Shown here: positions 47,537 through 60,347 of the stretch, piece by piece
Numbering within the stretch: position 1 is the stretch's first letter
Layout: each line of letters opens with the position of its first letter
Assembly (NCBI RefSeq): GCF_030272615.1
Contig: NC_081410.1
Location: forward strand, 566,389,152 to 566,453,151
DNA length: 64,000 bases
From: Cryptomeria japonica
Lineage: Eukaryota > Streptophyta > Pinopsida > Cupressales > Cupressaceae
Direction: 5' to 3'
Notes under the pieces: generated by a model
What the model was told of the DNA's origin: nothing
Seen by the model: only the letters and a program-made list of their open reading frames with translations
The model's database searches: none
Translations under genes and position numbers: made by a program

Positions 47537-48571
47537 AAGAAAGATATGATCTTATCCTATAGCCAACCTAGAAATCCAGCACTTGATATTTCCATCATTC
47601 TTATTCAGATGAAGTTCTTCCCCTAACGGATGGAACTAATCTTCCTCCTAAGGAAGATTCCAAACCTATTCTTATGGATGAAACTATTCCTTCTCCTAAG
47701 AAGAATGATAATATCCCTCCTAAGGTTAGACCTATACCTCCTCCTCATGATGGACTTGGTCTCCTTCCTACACCAAACATTACTCCTTGATATGGTTCAA
47801 GTCTGCCTCCTTGCTCCTATAGAGATAAGAGACATGCCTCTCCTCTTGTTCAACCTAAAAGACCTCAACCCAACCATCCAGCTATTAAAGATGAAAACAT
47901 TCCTCCTTCAACAAATATCCCTCCTTCTTCTCAGTCTTATGCTAAGACTCAACATAATCTTTGTGCAAGATAACACCGATGAAAATGTCGTGCTAGAGAT
48001 CATGAATTTTTTCCTCAAACTATTCAATCTCCCAAAACACCAATAGTTGATATGATTTCATTTTCTCCTAAGTAAGATGTTGAACCTAAATCTTCAAATC
48101 ATAAGTTGCAAAAAACATGTGATGGTTTTACTTCTATCCATGTTAGAGCTCCTCTTCCTATAAATCTTGATGATGAAATAGGTGAAAATGTTATTCATGA
48201 TGGAAATACAACTCCTAATGCTTCTGATATAGAATATGAATATGTTGATGTTGACAAACATTTATCTGCAGAATTTTCAAAAGCCTTAATCGTAGCTTCT
48301 CGAATTGACTAAAGTGACTTTACTTTATGTTGATAGAGAATATGAATATGCTGAGGGTTACTTTACTTTCCAAATTCATTGTCAATTCCCTACAATTCAC
48401 TTATCATTCAATCTCTTTCCATGGGGATTGGATCTAGTGAATTCAACCCCCTCTTTTAAATGTAATGTATGTGAGAAGATGAAGGGAATTTTTTGTGAAA
48501 CTTTCACTCCTTTCTTGAGGAGAGTAAAGATTTCCACTTGATCTCCCCTCATCACTTTTCACCATATTACA
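47537..48571 (+). other. 3' portion of gypsy-type element, unassigned
   Basis: Pro/Leu-rich frames with many stops. 48440-48540 reads ...NSTPSFKCNVCEKMKGIF..., a possible Cys-containing segment without a match I can name. Polymerase domains are absent. The last bases, cacttttcaccatattaca, mirror the 5' LTR end. Confidence 0.5.
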
Positions 48572-49158
48572 GCTTCAACAAATGATTCAAGGCTTGAATC
48601 TTATGTAGAATGGATGGTTTTGATTCATTTTCCTACAACATGGAACTTGCTATAGAAATTCCATTGCTTTTCTTCTTTTCTACTTCATATAAGGAATGAG
48701 AGAAACTCTCAAATGAATCAAAATCTAAGTGCATTGAGATGCACATTTGATCTCACACATTCATCATTCGCAACCCACACTTGATCTTGTACCATTGAAA
48801 AATATACAATTTCAAAGTACATGAGAGCCTAAGGGAACTAGAGTAGAAAGTTATCCATTAAAATATCTTAATCCATTGATATGTGTTAAAACAAATAATT
48901 TCCTCTCAAACGCTTTTATATTATAACAACTAATAGGAGGAAAGGTGGTTGGAATCAAAATTTGGGTTGGATCACAAAAGATAACTTGTGAGGGGATAGA
49001 ATGAGGTGTAAATTAAGAAGAAATAGGTAAGTGTGAAGAAAAATTAGCTATCTTTTGTGAATAATATATCTTCTTTTGTAATGGCATGTACAAGTTCCTC
49101 TTAAGAAAGGTCAAGCTATAAAAACTCACCAATGCTACTCATCAAAACTAGAGAAGGG
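48572..49158. repeat. Segment A, copy 1, right part
   Basis: Continues the alignment with segment A copy 2 (56126-56720): 'gcttgaatcttatgtagaatgg', 'gcattgagatgcacatttgatctcacac', 'aataggaggaaagg'. It ends near 'agaagggaaa'. Confidence 0.8.
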
Positions 49159-52100
49159 AAACATACACCCCAAATAACTGCTCAATACTTGATTTTAAAC
49201 CACACACCTTAAAGGAATAACAACTCGTATCATAATTAAACCATCATTTATAAGAAAATATATAGTCATTTCAATTTAAGCCAATTTGGCTATAACAAAT
49301 ACCATTTGAATTCGAATTTTAAATTACTAACAATAACATTTAAAATACTTTTGAAAACTAAGTTCAATATTTAAATCAAAATAATCTTTTCCAAATTAAA
49401 ATCATTTCGACTAACAAAAATTGATGGTTATTCCTATAGCCTTTGTTTTCACAAAATCATTTACTATTATATCCAATAGAATTTAACATTCTCTTCATAT
49501 TGCTAATTCAAAATACATAGTATAAATATATATTTATATATTCAACACTAAACTGATATTTCTTTTAAAAACTGAATTTCCTCTATCACCATTTTCCAAA
49601 TAAAAATTAGAAATTAGAAATATATATTTAAGTTGAAATAAAAACAATATAAAATATTACGCATTGCACAAGAAATAACATTTATTGTGATTTTGTTTTC
49701 ACTGAGTTTTTTTTTTTTTTTTTTACACAAAAAAACTCATGGCAACAATGTATTTCCAACACATGTATTCAACTACTCAACTGGCCCTAACTCTAGGAGA
49801 ACGGATCCGATTCAATCCACAAATGAAATTTTCATATATAATATCATTAATCCACATAATAATTTCACATTTAAAACATCAGATTCACATTTTTCAAAAA
49901 GTCTAAGGAGACCAATAACCAGGTTTTGGAGGCCATCCACCATTGATGGACCTCCAAAAACTCAAAAAATTAAAACTTGCTAAATCAAAAATTCCTTAAA
50001 CCCCATTGGTTGATGGGTGAACAACATCACACTTTTAAAATAAAATTCACTTTCTGGGCATACATAAAAATTTGGGCAGCATTTCCCCAAAGCAACTCTC
50101 ATTTTAAAAATTGAAACATACAAATTCATATCTAAACTAAAATCTAATTTTCAGGTTGGAGAAGGGTTCTAAATCCATTTGCTATCCATTTGCAACAAGA
50201 ATTACACAATTTCATAAAGAATCAAGGGAGAAAATCAAATAAAACTCACCTTCAAGTTGAAGAATTTCAAAATGAAACATGGAGCCAAGGACTCTGAAAG
50301 AGCTCACGAAAATTGAGTAACCACAAGAGTTTTCCTACTCAAATCCAACAAGCTCCTACCCACAAAATCTCTCCAAGCAAATCCTTGCCAATTAAAAATT
50401 CAAAAATCCATTGTAGGATTGGAAATCTCCAAAATTTGGAAAATAATACTAATTGTTCAAAAATGCATAACACCTATTTTATTCCACCATATGGTAATAA
50501 ATAAATACTCCAATTTTGCTAGCTTAATAGAATTTGATTTATCAAATTATAAAAACGATGTTCCTTTTTTTAAAACAATACTCAAGCCAAATATAATTGA
50601 ACTTTCACTAATAATTCAACATTCACTCTAACTTAGACAATTAAAAAATATTTGATTAATTAATTAACCACAAAAATGGTTCTGATATAATTTATTCTTA
50701 ATTCCCTTTAATCAACACAACACATATTAAATTCTCATTAACTACTCAAGAAGAGAATAATTAAACACACAAAACCAATAACATGCAACACTAAACTGAA
50801 TCCAAAATAGAAGATGACACAAATACCAACGTTGGAAAAGTGGCCTACTTGGCAAACCGACAAGGCAAACAACAGATTGACGACGCTCACAATTAAGCAA
50901 GGCTAGGGCTACCATTAGGACCTTAGAACTACCTCCTCCACTTCCATTAGGTTAGTTAAGTACGCTAAGACCTATGGAACCAGGTGGAGACGATACCTCA
51001 TACCTACACGGTACTTGTACCTATAATTTCTCGCATCACCGAACCACGTATACATATATATACACAAATACAATAAACACACTAGTGAAGGAGAATCATC
51101 ACATTCCCTCTCTCACCGAAGTGAGTGAAGGAAAATCATCTCCTCGCACTGCATACACTTTCACACAACATGACAACATATACATAAAGAAATTTGCACA
51201 TAATGTAAATGTGTTAGTCCATCATTAGTAACACATAAATAAACTTAACATTTTATCATTTATAAAGTACAATGCAGAAGCAGAGTTTACAACTACTCAA
51301 CAATAAGTAATATTGTATATTCAATATCTATTCCTCAATGTAACATTACACATACTCATATGTACCTAGTCACATTCCAGAGCATAACACCAGAATAACA
51401 CACCACAATCACAATAAATCAACCATCCATGTAAGCTACAGAAAATTCAAAGCGATGCTCACAATTGATGTTCCCTGTCTCACTGGTGATGGAGAATCGT
51501 GACGTTCCCTGTCTAACCGAAGTGAGTCAAAATAAACACATTGGTGAAGGAGAATCATGACGTTCCCTGTCTCACCGAAGTGAGTCAAGGAAAATCATCT
51601 CCTTGCACCCCATACACTTTCACACAACATGACAACATATACATAAATCAACTTGCACATAACGTAAATGTGCTAGTCCATCATTAGTAACACATAAATA
51701 AACTTAACATTTTATAATTTATAAAGTACAATGCAGAAGCAGAGTTTACAACTACTCAGCAATAAGCAATATTGTATATTCAATATCTATTCCTCAATGT
51801 AAAATAACACATAATCATATGCACCTAGTCACATTCCAAAGCATAACACTAGAATAACACACCACAATCACAATAAATCAACCATCCATGTAAACTACAG
51901 AAAATTCAACCTTGGTCAACGAGGTCAAAAAGGTCTGAATAGGGTAGGGGTACTACATTCTCCTGCACTAGGGTTCGACTTACTCCTGGAAGTCGTAAGG
52001 CTAGGATGAAAAATAAAGGATTTCTAATTTATCACACTCACATATCATAACCCAAAATCATAACTCAACTTAAGGAGAATTGTAATCCATAAAATCAATA

Positions 52101-53521
52101 TAATAATGTATAGAAATCAACTACCACCTGACCATGTGGCTCGAAAAGGAACCACCCCTCCGTGCTAGGAGATAGAACTAAGGCCCTCAAGAAAGCCATA
52201 ACAAAGAATCACATGGTCTCACATGTACATAAAGCACTCACCCAAGACATAAGCATACAAGCATGACTCTCACAAGAGTGCTCTAAGTAAAGCCAACACA
52301 TGACTATACACTAGTGAACATAAGGTAGGAGTGTCATCACATAGCTGGTATGGGTTACCCCGGTAGGCCTCCGTAGGTCCCAACCCCCATCCTGGGTTAC
52401 CCTAGTAGACTCTCTTGAACTTCTAGCCCCCATCCATGTCTCGTGCGAACCCAACAAACCTTTCATGAGGAAAAGGTAGTTGGTTTGCCATTCCAGGCCT
52501 TCCCATTGCATCATGAGTCTGTACTAGCACTCAACCAAGAGAGGGGCACAATTTATTTTGATTAATGTTTGTAAAACCCAACCCCCCATTTTTTAATTAA
52601 GTTATCACTTATTACTCAACTATCGATGGGTTACCCTGCTACCTCTTTGGGCATGACCCCCACTCGATAGCCACTCTTCCTTATGACACTACACAACCTC
52701 CAATGAACCCCAAGGCAAAACACAAAAGATAACTAACATTAGGAGTTCAGAAAAACAAAACTGAAGGATAATATGATTAAACAAACCTTCTACCATGGTT
52801 TTACCAATTGCAGGTGTGAAACGAACAAGTGGTCTACCCAAAAACAAGACCAAAACCCAAATAAAACATGTATGACCACAACCAAAACTTAACCAGATCA
52901 ACTTGCATAATAAACTGATATTCAACAACATTGCATCATTACACGAGAATGACTTTACCAAATCAACACCAAAAATTCACCAATCAAAGTAAACACTCAA
53001 ACAAATATACTTGCACTCTAAATCATCCATGTTAAGGAATCATAACAATCACTCAAAATATACTTAAAATCTAATGTCAACTAACTGCAGGTATTTCAAT
53101 AACTAACTCTTTCATGATAATAAAATCCACATTAAGGAATAACACATCAAAAGGGTCAAAGTAAAAATACACCCAAAATAACTTTTCTCAATACTTGATT
53201 TTAAACCACACACGCCTTAAAGGAATAAAAACAACTCATAGCCTAATTAAACCATCATTTATAAAATAAATATATAATCATTCCAATTTAAGACAATTTG
53301 GCTATAACAAAAACCATTTGAATTTGAATTTCAAATTAATGACAATAACATTTAAAATACTTTTGAAAACTAAATTCAATATATATATATCAAAATAATA
53401 TTTTCCAAATTAAAATCATTTTGACTAACAAAAATTGATGGTTATTACTATACCCTTTGTTTTCACAAAATCATTTACTATTATATCCAATCAAATTAAA
53501 CATTCTCGTCATATTGCTTAT
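49159..53521. repeat. B-block: repetitive segment bounded by ~350-bp direct repeats
   Basis: The first part (49165-49512) recurs at 53160-53521 in the same orientation ('tcaatacttgattttaaaccacacac ... atcatttactattatatccaat'). Between them lie AT-rich DNA, a poly(T) run (49707-49723), a tandem duplication (51069-51910) and a more GC-balanced stretch with repeated 'gggttaccc' words (52340-52660). Direct terminal repeats could mean an LTR element, but I see no TG...CA ends, primer site or proteins, so a partial tandem duplication is equally possible. Confidence 0.5.
51069..51910. repeat. Tandem duplication, period ~461 bp
   Basis: About 51069-51449 and 51531-51910 are nearly identical, starting at 'acac.ctagtgaaggagaatcat' / 'acacattggtgaaggagaatcat' and ending 'gctacagaaaattcaa' / 'actacagaaaattcaa'. 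Between and within them a shorter 'gaatcgtgacgttccctgtct.accgaagtgag' word is repeated. Confidence 0.9.
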
Positions 53522-53531
53522 GTTGCAAGGG

Positions 53532-56500
53532 GTGTTTATAGTAACCCTTTTAGAGACTTTGATTTAGTGCCTTCATCAATATTCCTCCTCGTTTACCTAT
53601 GAAACTCCAAATTGACTACATCAATGAATCTCCTAACTGTAGAACCCACAAAATTTGCACAACATGAGACAACATAAAGTGTTTCCAACATCCTTGTACA
53701 ATGAGATACCTTTCCTCTAAAAGTCCACATTTCCTCTGAGTGTGCCTACTACCTTATCTAGTCTGCACATAAGACATCTTTCCTATGAAAGTCCACATTT
53801 GAACTTCAATTGTGTCTAATTCCTCGTCCAGTGCTATGGAAACAATCCCTCCTTTAGTAGGTACAAATCACCATCAAACATGAATACACCAAGTGCACCC
53901 ACAAGAAAACCTATCCCCCATTTCTCCTTGAAGGGACTCATAATGTCAAGCCCCTTCTTTTCTTCAAGGACACACATGGGAAAGAATGTGCTTCTCCTGT
54001 TTTCTGGAGGGTCAAAAATAGAAAATAATATGCTTCTCATGCATGAATCACCCCTAAGCAAGAAGATATCTCCGGATGATATGTCCTCTGCCTCCATTAC
54101 CTCTAACCTCTAATATGACTTGTTTAAAAAAAGGTATTCCTCATCTTTTTTTGTTCACCACCTTCAATGTAGTGGTTTCATCTTCAATCCTTCAAGTGAA
54201 GTGCTCAAGTTGAATAACCATAAAAAAATGTTTTGTTTTAGAAAAGCAACATTTAGGGTCTACCTCAAATAATGAAGTTGCAAAATATTTATTGTCTTCA
54301 GATGAACAGGTAAATGAACACATGCATCATAAAAGATGAAAGCCAGCCCATAAAAAATGAGGTCATGCTGAAAATAGAAAACCTCACACAAAGGGTCTCG
54401 CTTGCCAAACAAATTGTCGTGTTAGTAGATTAAAATGACTTTCAACACAATCTATATCAACATAATTTATCTTGCTAAGGAAATATGGCAATCCCTCCAA
54501 ATCTGTAGATGAAAAGACAGGACAAAGTAATATCGTCATGGTAGAAAAGACAAAATGAGGCCTCTAAATGGTGCATCTTGCACAAATGAAATATTATGCT
54601 CTATAGATCACAATATATAGATCTGCATGTTGTGTCCAACCAAGATCAATTTTCCATATCACAATGAGAAGGATTTGTACAACGGAACAAGGAAATTTTT
54701 CACCAAGGTTTCTGCATAGGAAAATATCTGGTTTTTGTATCACTGTGTTGCTACATTATATGCGACATGATAAGAAGAAAAATGACATCATACAGTGTAC
54801 AACACCTTTCTTAGAGGAATTTGATAATAATGGATAGAACAAATGCCTTTCTTAGGCTCATTGCAACTAAGAAATACTACTCCATTTTTTAGATTAAAGA
54901 AACCACGACTGATTTCTTTTCTTCATAAGTTTTGAGCTTTCTAAAAGATGCAAAAAACCCTTATTATTAATGAACCAGAATTTTTCATGTGGTCGCTAGG
55001 AAAAAAAAATGGCACCAACTGACAATTAACCATGCACTTACTTCTCTGATGATAAATGATTGCATGCAGGATCTACAATTGTAACTAGAAAAAAATAAAG
55101 CATGGCTTATTTTTCTCACAACATGTCATACACACATCTTCAATAGAGACAACAGAACTTCATGTAGAGATACTACATGCCTTTAGATTTTAATTTGTAA
55201 CCATTGATTAAGAAAATAGACAGACTTTCTACACATAGGTTGGACTCAATGAAAATAATTCTTTCATACATATTTATATGTGAGATGGTTCAAAGAACAC
55301 ACACAATATAGAGTAAAAGCAAGTTGCATACGTAAAATTAATCAAACTTCTAATCTAACCAAATTAAATTATTACACTATGCTAGAATTATTAGGATCTA
55401 CTAGATAGAATATTGATACTAGTTGGTGCATAAGAGACTATCATGTATATCTTATAAGTTAACCAAATAAAAATTGATACAGAAATGGAATATGTGGATA
55501 AAGAAAATATACCACTGAAATGTACAATTACGATAGATTAACATATATATAATTTTAATGAGATCAACTACCTCCTAGAATAGTGGTAATGTAGTCTAAG
55601 AATAGAGATGTAATTCATCTAAGACTACTGACACAAAATTACAGTTGTAAGAAAGAAATGAAACGTGCATAAGCAATCTTATCCCCTTAAGATTATCTAG
55701 AAGATGGAGTAATCTACACTAATAAACTAGACTCAGAACCTTTACAAAAAGTATTTACCAAAAATAAAATTATTATAATGTTATAAGTATGCGCAATATA
55801 AATAACCTTTATGTAGAAATCAACTCTAGACAAACCATATAACGAGTACACAGGTATTTCATGGTAATAGGTACCCAATTTATGTTACTTATCAACTATA
55901 TTACATTTGTATTCATGGGCTCATTCCTAGTTGTGATCACATTATTATCTTTTAGATCTTCCTTTTAAAGATTCAGATATTTCCTTGAACTACAATTGCA
56001 AAAGTATTCCTAAAGAAATACAAGAAATATTTAAAGATGATGGTCACAAAAATGATGAATCTTAATATTCATCTATCTCTATGTATTCATCCATCTTTCT
56101 TATATTCAAGAATTCATTAATTCTTTTAGCTTCAACAAATGATTTAGGGCTTGAATCTTATGTAGAATGGATGGTATTGATTCATTTTCCTACAACATGG
56201 AAATTTCTATACAAAGTCCATTCCTTTTCTTCTTTTCTACTTCATATAACAAATGAGAGAAACTCTCAAATGAAATCAAATCTAAGTGCATTGAGATGCA
56301 CATTTGATCTCACACATTCATCATTCACAACCAACACTTTATCTTGTACCATTGAAAAATATTCAATTTCAAAGAACCTGAGAGCCTAAGGGAACTAGAG
56401 TAGCAAGTTATGCATTAAAATATATTAATCCATTAAGATGTGTTAAAATAAATATTCTCCATTCAAACTCTTTTAGATAATAACAATTAATAGGAGGAAA

Positions 56501-56720
56501 GGTTGTTGGAATCAAAATTTGAGCTGGATCACTCAAGTTAACTCTGAGGAGATAGAATGAGGTGTAAATTAAAAAGAAACAAGGGTAAAAAAAAATTAAC
56601 TATTCTTTTGTGAATAATATATCTTCCTTTGTAATAACATGTACAAGTTCCTCTTAAGAGATATCAAGCTAGAAAAACTCCCCAATGCTACTCATCAAAC
56701 CTATAAAAGGGAAAGGATCT
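53532..56720. repeat. Segment A, copy 2
   Basis: Paralogue of 40546-43325 plus 48572-49158, carrying the empty gypsy site near 56130. It has its own deletions, including about 250 bp relative to 42850-43090. Confidence 0.8.
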
Positions 56721-57989
56721 CCAGCATCAATAGGTAATGTAGTCACTAGTGTGCTAGAGATCTCCCTTCCACGTTTAGATTCTTTACAAACATATTCACT
56801 AAAAAAACATTGGTCCATATAGAGTGGCTTCTTATTAGGTATAAGTGACTCAAATTGGATCTCTTAAATGCATAGCAATATTCCTTTGATTTCTTCTTCA
56901 TGTCTCTATTTCCAAAGATAACTCCATACTATATCTTCCTCTCGTTTTCTTCCAAGGAATGCTTTAGCTTATGTAATTTAGTAATAAACAAATTGATTTC
57001 TCCAAAGGATCTCTCTTACAAAGACAATCTAATTATTCCACTCCAAAAAATGACTAGATATACGTGATATTTCTTTATTTCATCTATGACTTGATTTAAA
57101 TTTTATACTTCAACAAGTATCTTAAATTTAGTGTTGCTAATGTATATGACCTCTTTGTTGACATATTGCATTAGAATAAGTTGCATATAATAGTTTGTTG
57201 GTTCCATACCATAGTTCTAGAGCTAGTTGATCAGTTTTAAAACTATTTGTATTGCCTATATAAAGGCTTGCATTGTAAATCCAATTGTATTTGAATTCAA
57301 TCAATAGTATTAAGTTCTGTTTTTGGTTTTTATCCTTTTTTTCTCTCATTTGGATCAAAGCACTGCTAGTCCTTGTGCCAGCAAAGTGAATGGAATGTGA
57401 TTAGTCTATTGTAGCAAAGATGTGAAATTGGCATTGTAAATATTACAGGCAAATGGAAATATTTTGAATTCAGAGAGAATGAGCGGAGGTTGACAATGAT
57501 TAGTTTTCTTGCACAATAATTCCATTAATGTGAAGCACCTTTCCAAGGTAAGATGGAATCACTAATGTTTGTTTGGTTCGCTGCATATGGAGGCCATAAT
57601 ATTCAGAAAGAAATCAACAAAAGGAAATACAAATTTTGGACGTGAAAGACAAAACATGTAAATTTTGGAGAGCGATAAGTAGATTATATACTTGATGAAG
57701 CTAATTCCAATGAATGACATTACCATTGAAATTTGAAGGGATACAAGCTGGTGGGGCCTTCATGTACAAACTTGAAGAAGGGCTCTCTTTCAATATTTTG
57801 CATTAAGTATCACAAGGCTAAATTTTGATGAGAAATGGTAGAAAACAGCCATGAGTTTTTGCAATCTGATTGTATAGTCATTTGAGGCCAAGAACTATTC
57901 CAGAGAGGTGAGATTGCCTCATTGAAGTTGCTAGTTACATTGTTAAAAGCTGCCATCTTTGGATACAAATTTCTTTAGCAAAACTCATT
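56721..57989. other. Unassigned sequence right of segment A
   Basis: The minus strand of about 56840-57060 reads as a Lys/Glu-rich stretch with a stop (LHKLKHSLEENERK...), possibly a decayed coiled-coil protein of a minus-strand element. No domain is identified. 57130-57360 has a 73-residue minus-strand frame of no recognised type. Confidence 0.35.
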
Positions 57990-59046
57990 ATTATGCATGC
58001 AAATAAAGCATAGTAAGTTTATTGATTTTGTTATGTACTGGAGAGATATAAGTAGATTTTGTTGATTGAAGAAAGTTAACATCATTGGTGTAAACATTAT
58101 CAATTGATGTAGAGCTTATAATAGTATGATGCCAAAATTTGAGATACAAAAATGAATGATGTGTGTAATTACTAAACTCTCGATTGCTTATCATCACGTT
58201 CTCAAACTCAACATCATTGGAATTCGTATGCCACCCTAATTTGAATGGTTTGTGGTGGAAGAGACTAACATTCAACGTTGAAGTTTTACAGTGATTGTTA
58301 TACTTCACGGGACATTTACTTGGATTCATTATATCCTGTTTTCTTATATTGCAGATTCTTCTTGTTATTGATGTCACTTTAAAAGTACTTCGTACAAGAT
58401 TCTCTGTACTTCACCTTTTCTATTCATGGCCAGATAGTTACCGAGTCAAACATTAATAGCCACTTTGTATAGTCTTGACTAGACCTTAATTGTTTTTAGT
58501 CTAGAAGCCTAAGAATTCGATATCATTGTGATCAACATAATTTAATCAAAGAAAATGGCAGACTATCCATGCACTCACCATCAAGCCGCTCAACAATACT
58601 TTTATCATCCATTTGATGTAGATCAATTCGAGGGAGCTTGGAACTGCTTCTGAATTTCGAAGGCATTTTTGTCGATCACATGCAGTAAATGGTCTGCACA
58701 GAAGAGCACGTGGAATTGGCAAGTGTGTATACGGAAGAGTACATGGAAACTGATTGTCGACAAACAAACAGAATTAATGTTTAGTCAAAACTATACAAAA
58801 TGGCTATAAATTTTTGACTCGGGCAACTATTAGCAACGTGGAGAAAGGGCAATCTGCAATAAAAGAAAACAAAATATAATAAATGTAACAGTGCATGTTT
58901 GTCGTGGGCTTCCTTGCAGATTATTCTTATTATTGATGTCACTTTAAAAGTATTTTGTACAAGAGTCAAACATTTATAGCCGCTTTGTATAGTTTTGACT
59001 CAAATAAAAATGTCTCCTACAATTGTAATCAACCTAATTCAAATAG
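57990..59046. repeat. Dispersed repeat family C, copy 5, internally inverted
   Basis: 57990-58495 is in minus orientation (matches 34887-35110 and, reversed, 29910-29960). 58600-58760 matches 35300-35480. 58783-58915 is in plus orientation (matches 25990-26088). 58915-59000 returns to minus orientation ('attgatgtcactttaaaagtat' as at 58364). The 38-bp blocks 58783-58820 and 58963-59000 are inverted repeats matching at 35 of 38 positions. Confidence 0.7.
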
Positions 59047-60070
59047 TCAGCACCTCCAAAACAACCATGAAGGTAGGCTAATAGAAACAACATTGAGCCA
59101 CATATGAGCCAAATATAGAAATTACCAAAAACTTGTCAACTACTCACAAGGTCATGAGAACCTTATCAATAGCCAACAAGGGTTTCCAAACAACACCAAA
59201 CCATCAATTCTAATTCATAGCCTTTAACATTGTTTTTGATATAGATAAATGGGTTTTACATGGACCTGAAACCAAAAGTTTTACAAAAGTCGGCCATCAG
59301 CCAAATAGACATAAACCAGTAGCAAAACATGGAAGCACCCCAGAACAGAAATGAAAGTAAAAGAGACATAGACACCAAACCATGAATTCTAATTCATAGC
59401 CTTTAACATTGTTCTTTCATCTAACTTTCTCTATTAAACATGGCTTTTCTCTTCACCTTCACTTTATTTTAAATAGGTTCTAAAAATTATGTTGAGGTTC
59501 ACTAAGGTAGCCTTTTTGCGAGACAACAAAGATTCCTAAACCCTATCCCTTCGTAGAAAATCCCTTCAAAATATTATCATATTTTAGTTTCAAAAGATTT
59601 TGCAAACCTATTCAAGATTGGAAAAGGTTGTAAGAACCTTGTCAGAAGCAAATAGATGGTTTGAAACCTCCTTTAAATTCCAACAAGCGTCAAATGGAAC
59701 CACATCTAAATATTTATAAAAAATTTGTTAGCCTTCGATAAGGTTGTGAAAATCATGTTGGGAGCTAACAAAGGTTATAGACGCTTTCTACCTTTTTGGA
59801 GCATGATGAGTTGAAATGTTTAACAATTGAAACAATAAATTTAGAAAACCCATGTTGGTTGCTAATACAGTTGTGATAACCTTGTTGGCTCCTAATGAAA
59901 GTTTCAAATCCTTGGCGAAATGTCAACAATAAAAGAACTTACATGAACCTTCAGGAGGTTAAAGGAATCACATTGGGGGCTAAATTTAAGCTTGTGACAA
60001 CCATGTTGGGAACTAACATGGTTTCTAAAACCATTCAAGAAAGCTAACATAACATTTTACTTCTTTGGTT
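59047..60070. repeat. Dispersed repeat family B, copy 4, with ~120-bp degenerate internal repeats
   Basis: 59047-59234 and 59372-59480 match 1-480 and 32565-32810. From about 59620, variants of 'gttgtgataaccttgttgg...ctaacaaggttt' recur with spacings of about 116, 128 and 120 bp (59625, 59741, 59869, 59989), related to the 'gtcatgagaaccttatcaatagcc' word at 59152. Confidence 0.65.
59235..59371 (-). mobile_element. LINE 3'-end fragment, reversed, with 42-bp flanking duplication
   Basis: The minus strand reads 'ttttggtttcaggtccatg' then 'taaaacccatttatctat' and an A-rich end, like the 3' terminus of plant L1 LINEs. A 42-bp direct repeat (59193-59234 and 59372-59413, one mismatch) flanks the 137-bp insert, consistent with target-primed insertion of a 5'-truncated copy. 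A related end lies near 31630-31700. Confidence 0.6.
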
Positions 60071-60347
60071 TTTCTAATTGAAAAAAATTGGTTGATGTGA
60101 AAATGCAAGATGACAAGAGAAAAGTACACATACGAACACAAAGGCATAACATTATCTCATATTGATTTTAAGTTTGGGTGTAAAAAAGACTAAAACACGA
60201 ACGAACAAAAGCAAAAATAATACAATAAATTTAAGTCTCCACACAAGGCAGATGCATTAATCAAGGCTGGAGTTGATATAACTTGCAAGTTAAACTTAAT
60301 TTATGTTTCTAACACAGTCAAAAGAATTTACTGTTCAACTGAATGCA
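60071..60347. other. Spacer before PME copy 3 upstream region
   Basis: AT-rich; no shared repeat or gene seen. Confidence 0.4.

Larger units (their letters stand above)
43326..48571 (+). mobile_element. Ty3/gypsy-type element, gag-protease only (5,246 bp)
   Basis: Begins TGTAGC and ends TTACA. Flanks are GCTTT (43321-43325) and GCTTC (48572-48576), a target duplication with one mismatch. Segment A copy 2 carries the uninterrupted site (about 56126-56140, 'ttttagcttcaacaaatg'), which fixes both ends. Inside are a 5' LTR, a primer-site-like sequence, a long Ser/Pro/Asn-rich gag, a C-x2-H type knuckle remnant and an aspartic protease domain. I found no reverse transcriptase, RNase H or integrase before the right end. 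The right end shares only its last 20 or so bases with the 5' LTR end, so a full 3' LTR is missing. Confidence 0.85.

Noticed and set aside
49159-53521. B-block as a full LTR retrotransposon
   Set aside because: Direct repeats at the ends are real, but no TG...CA termini, primer site, purine tract or proteins were found.
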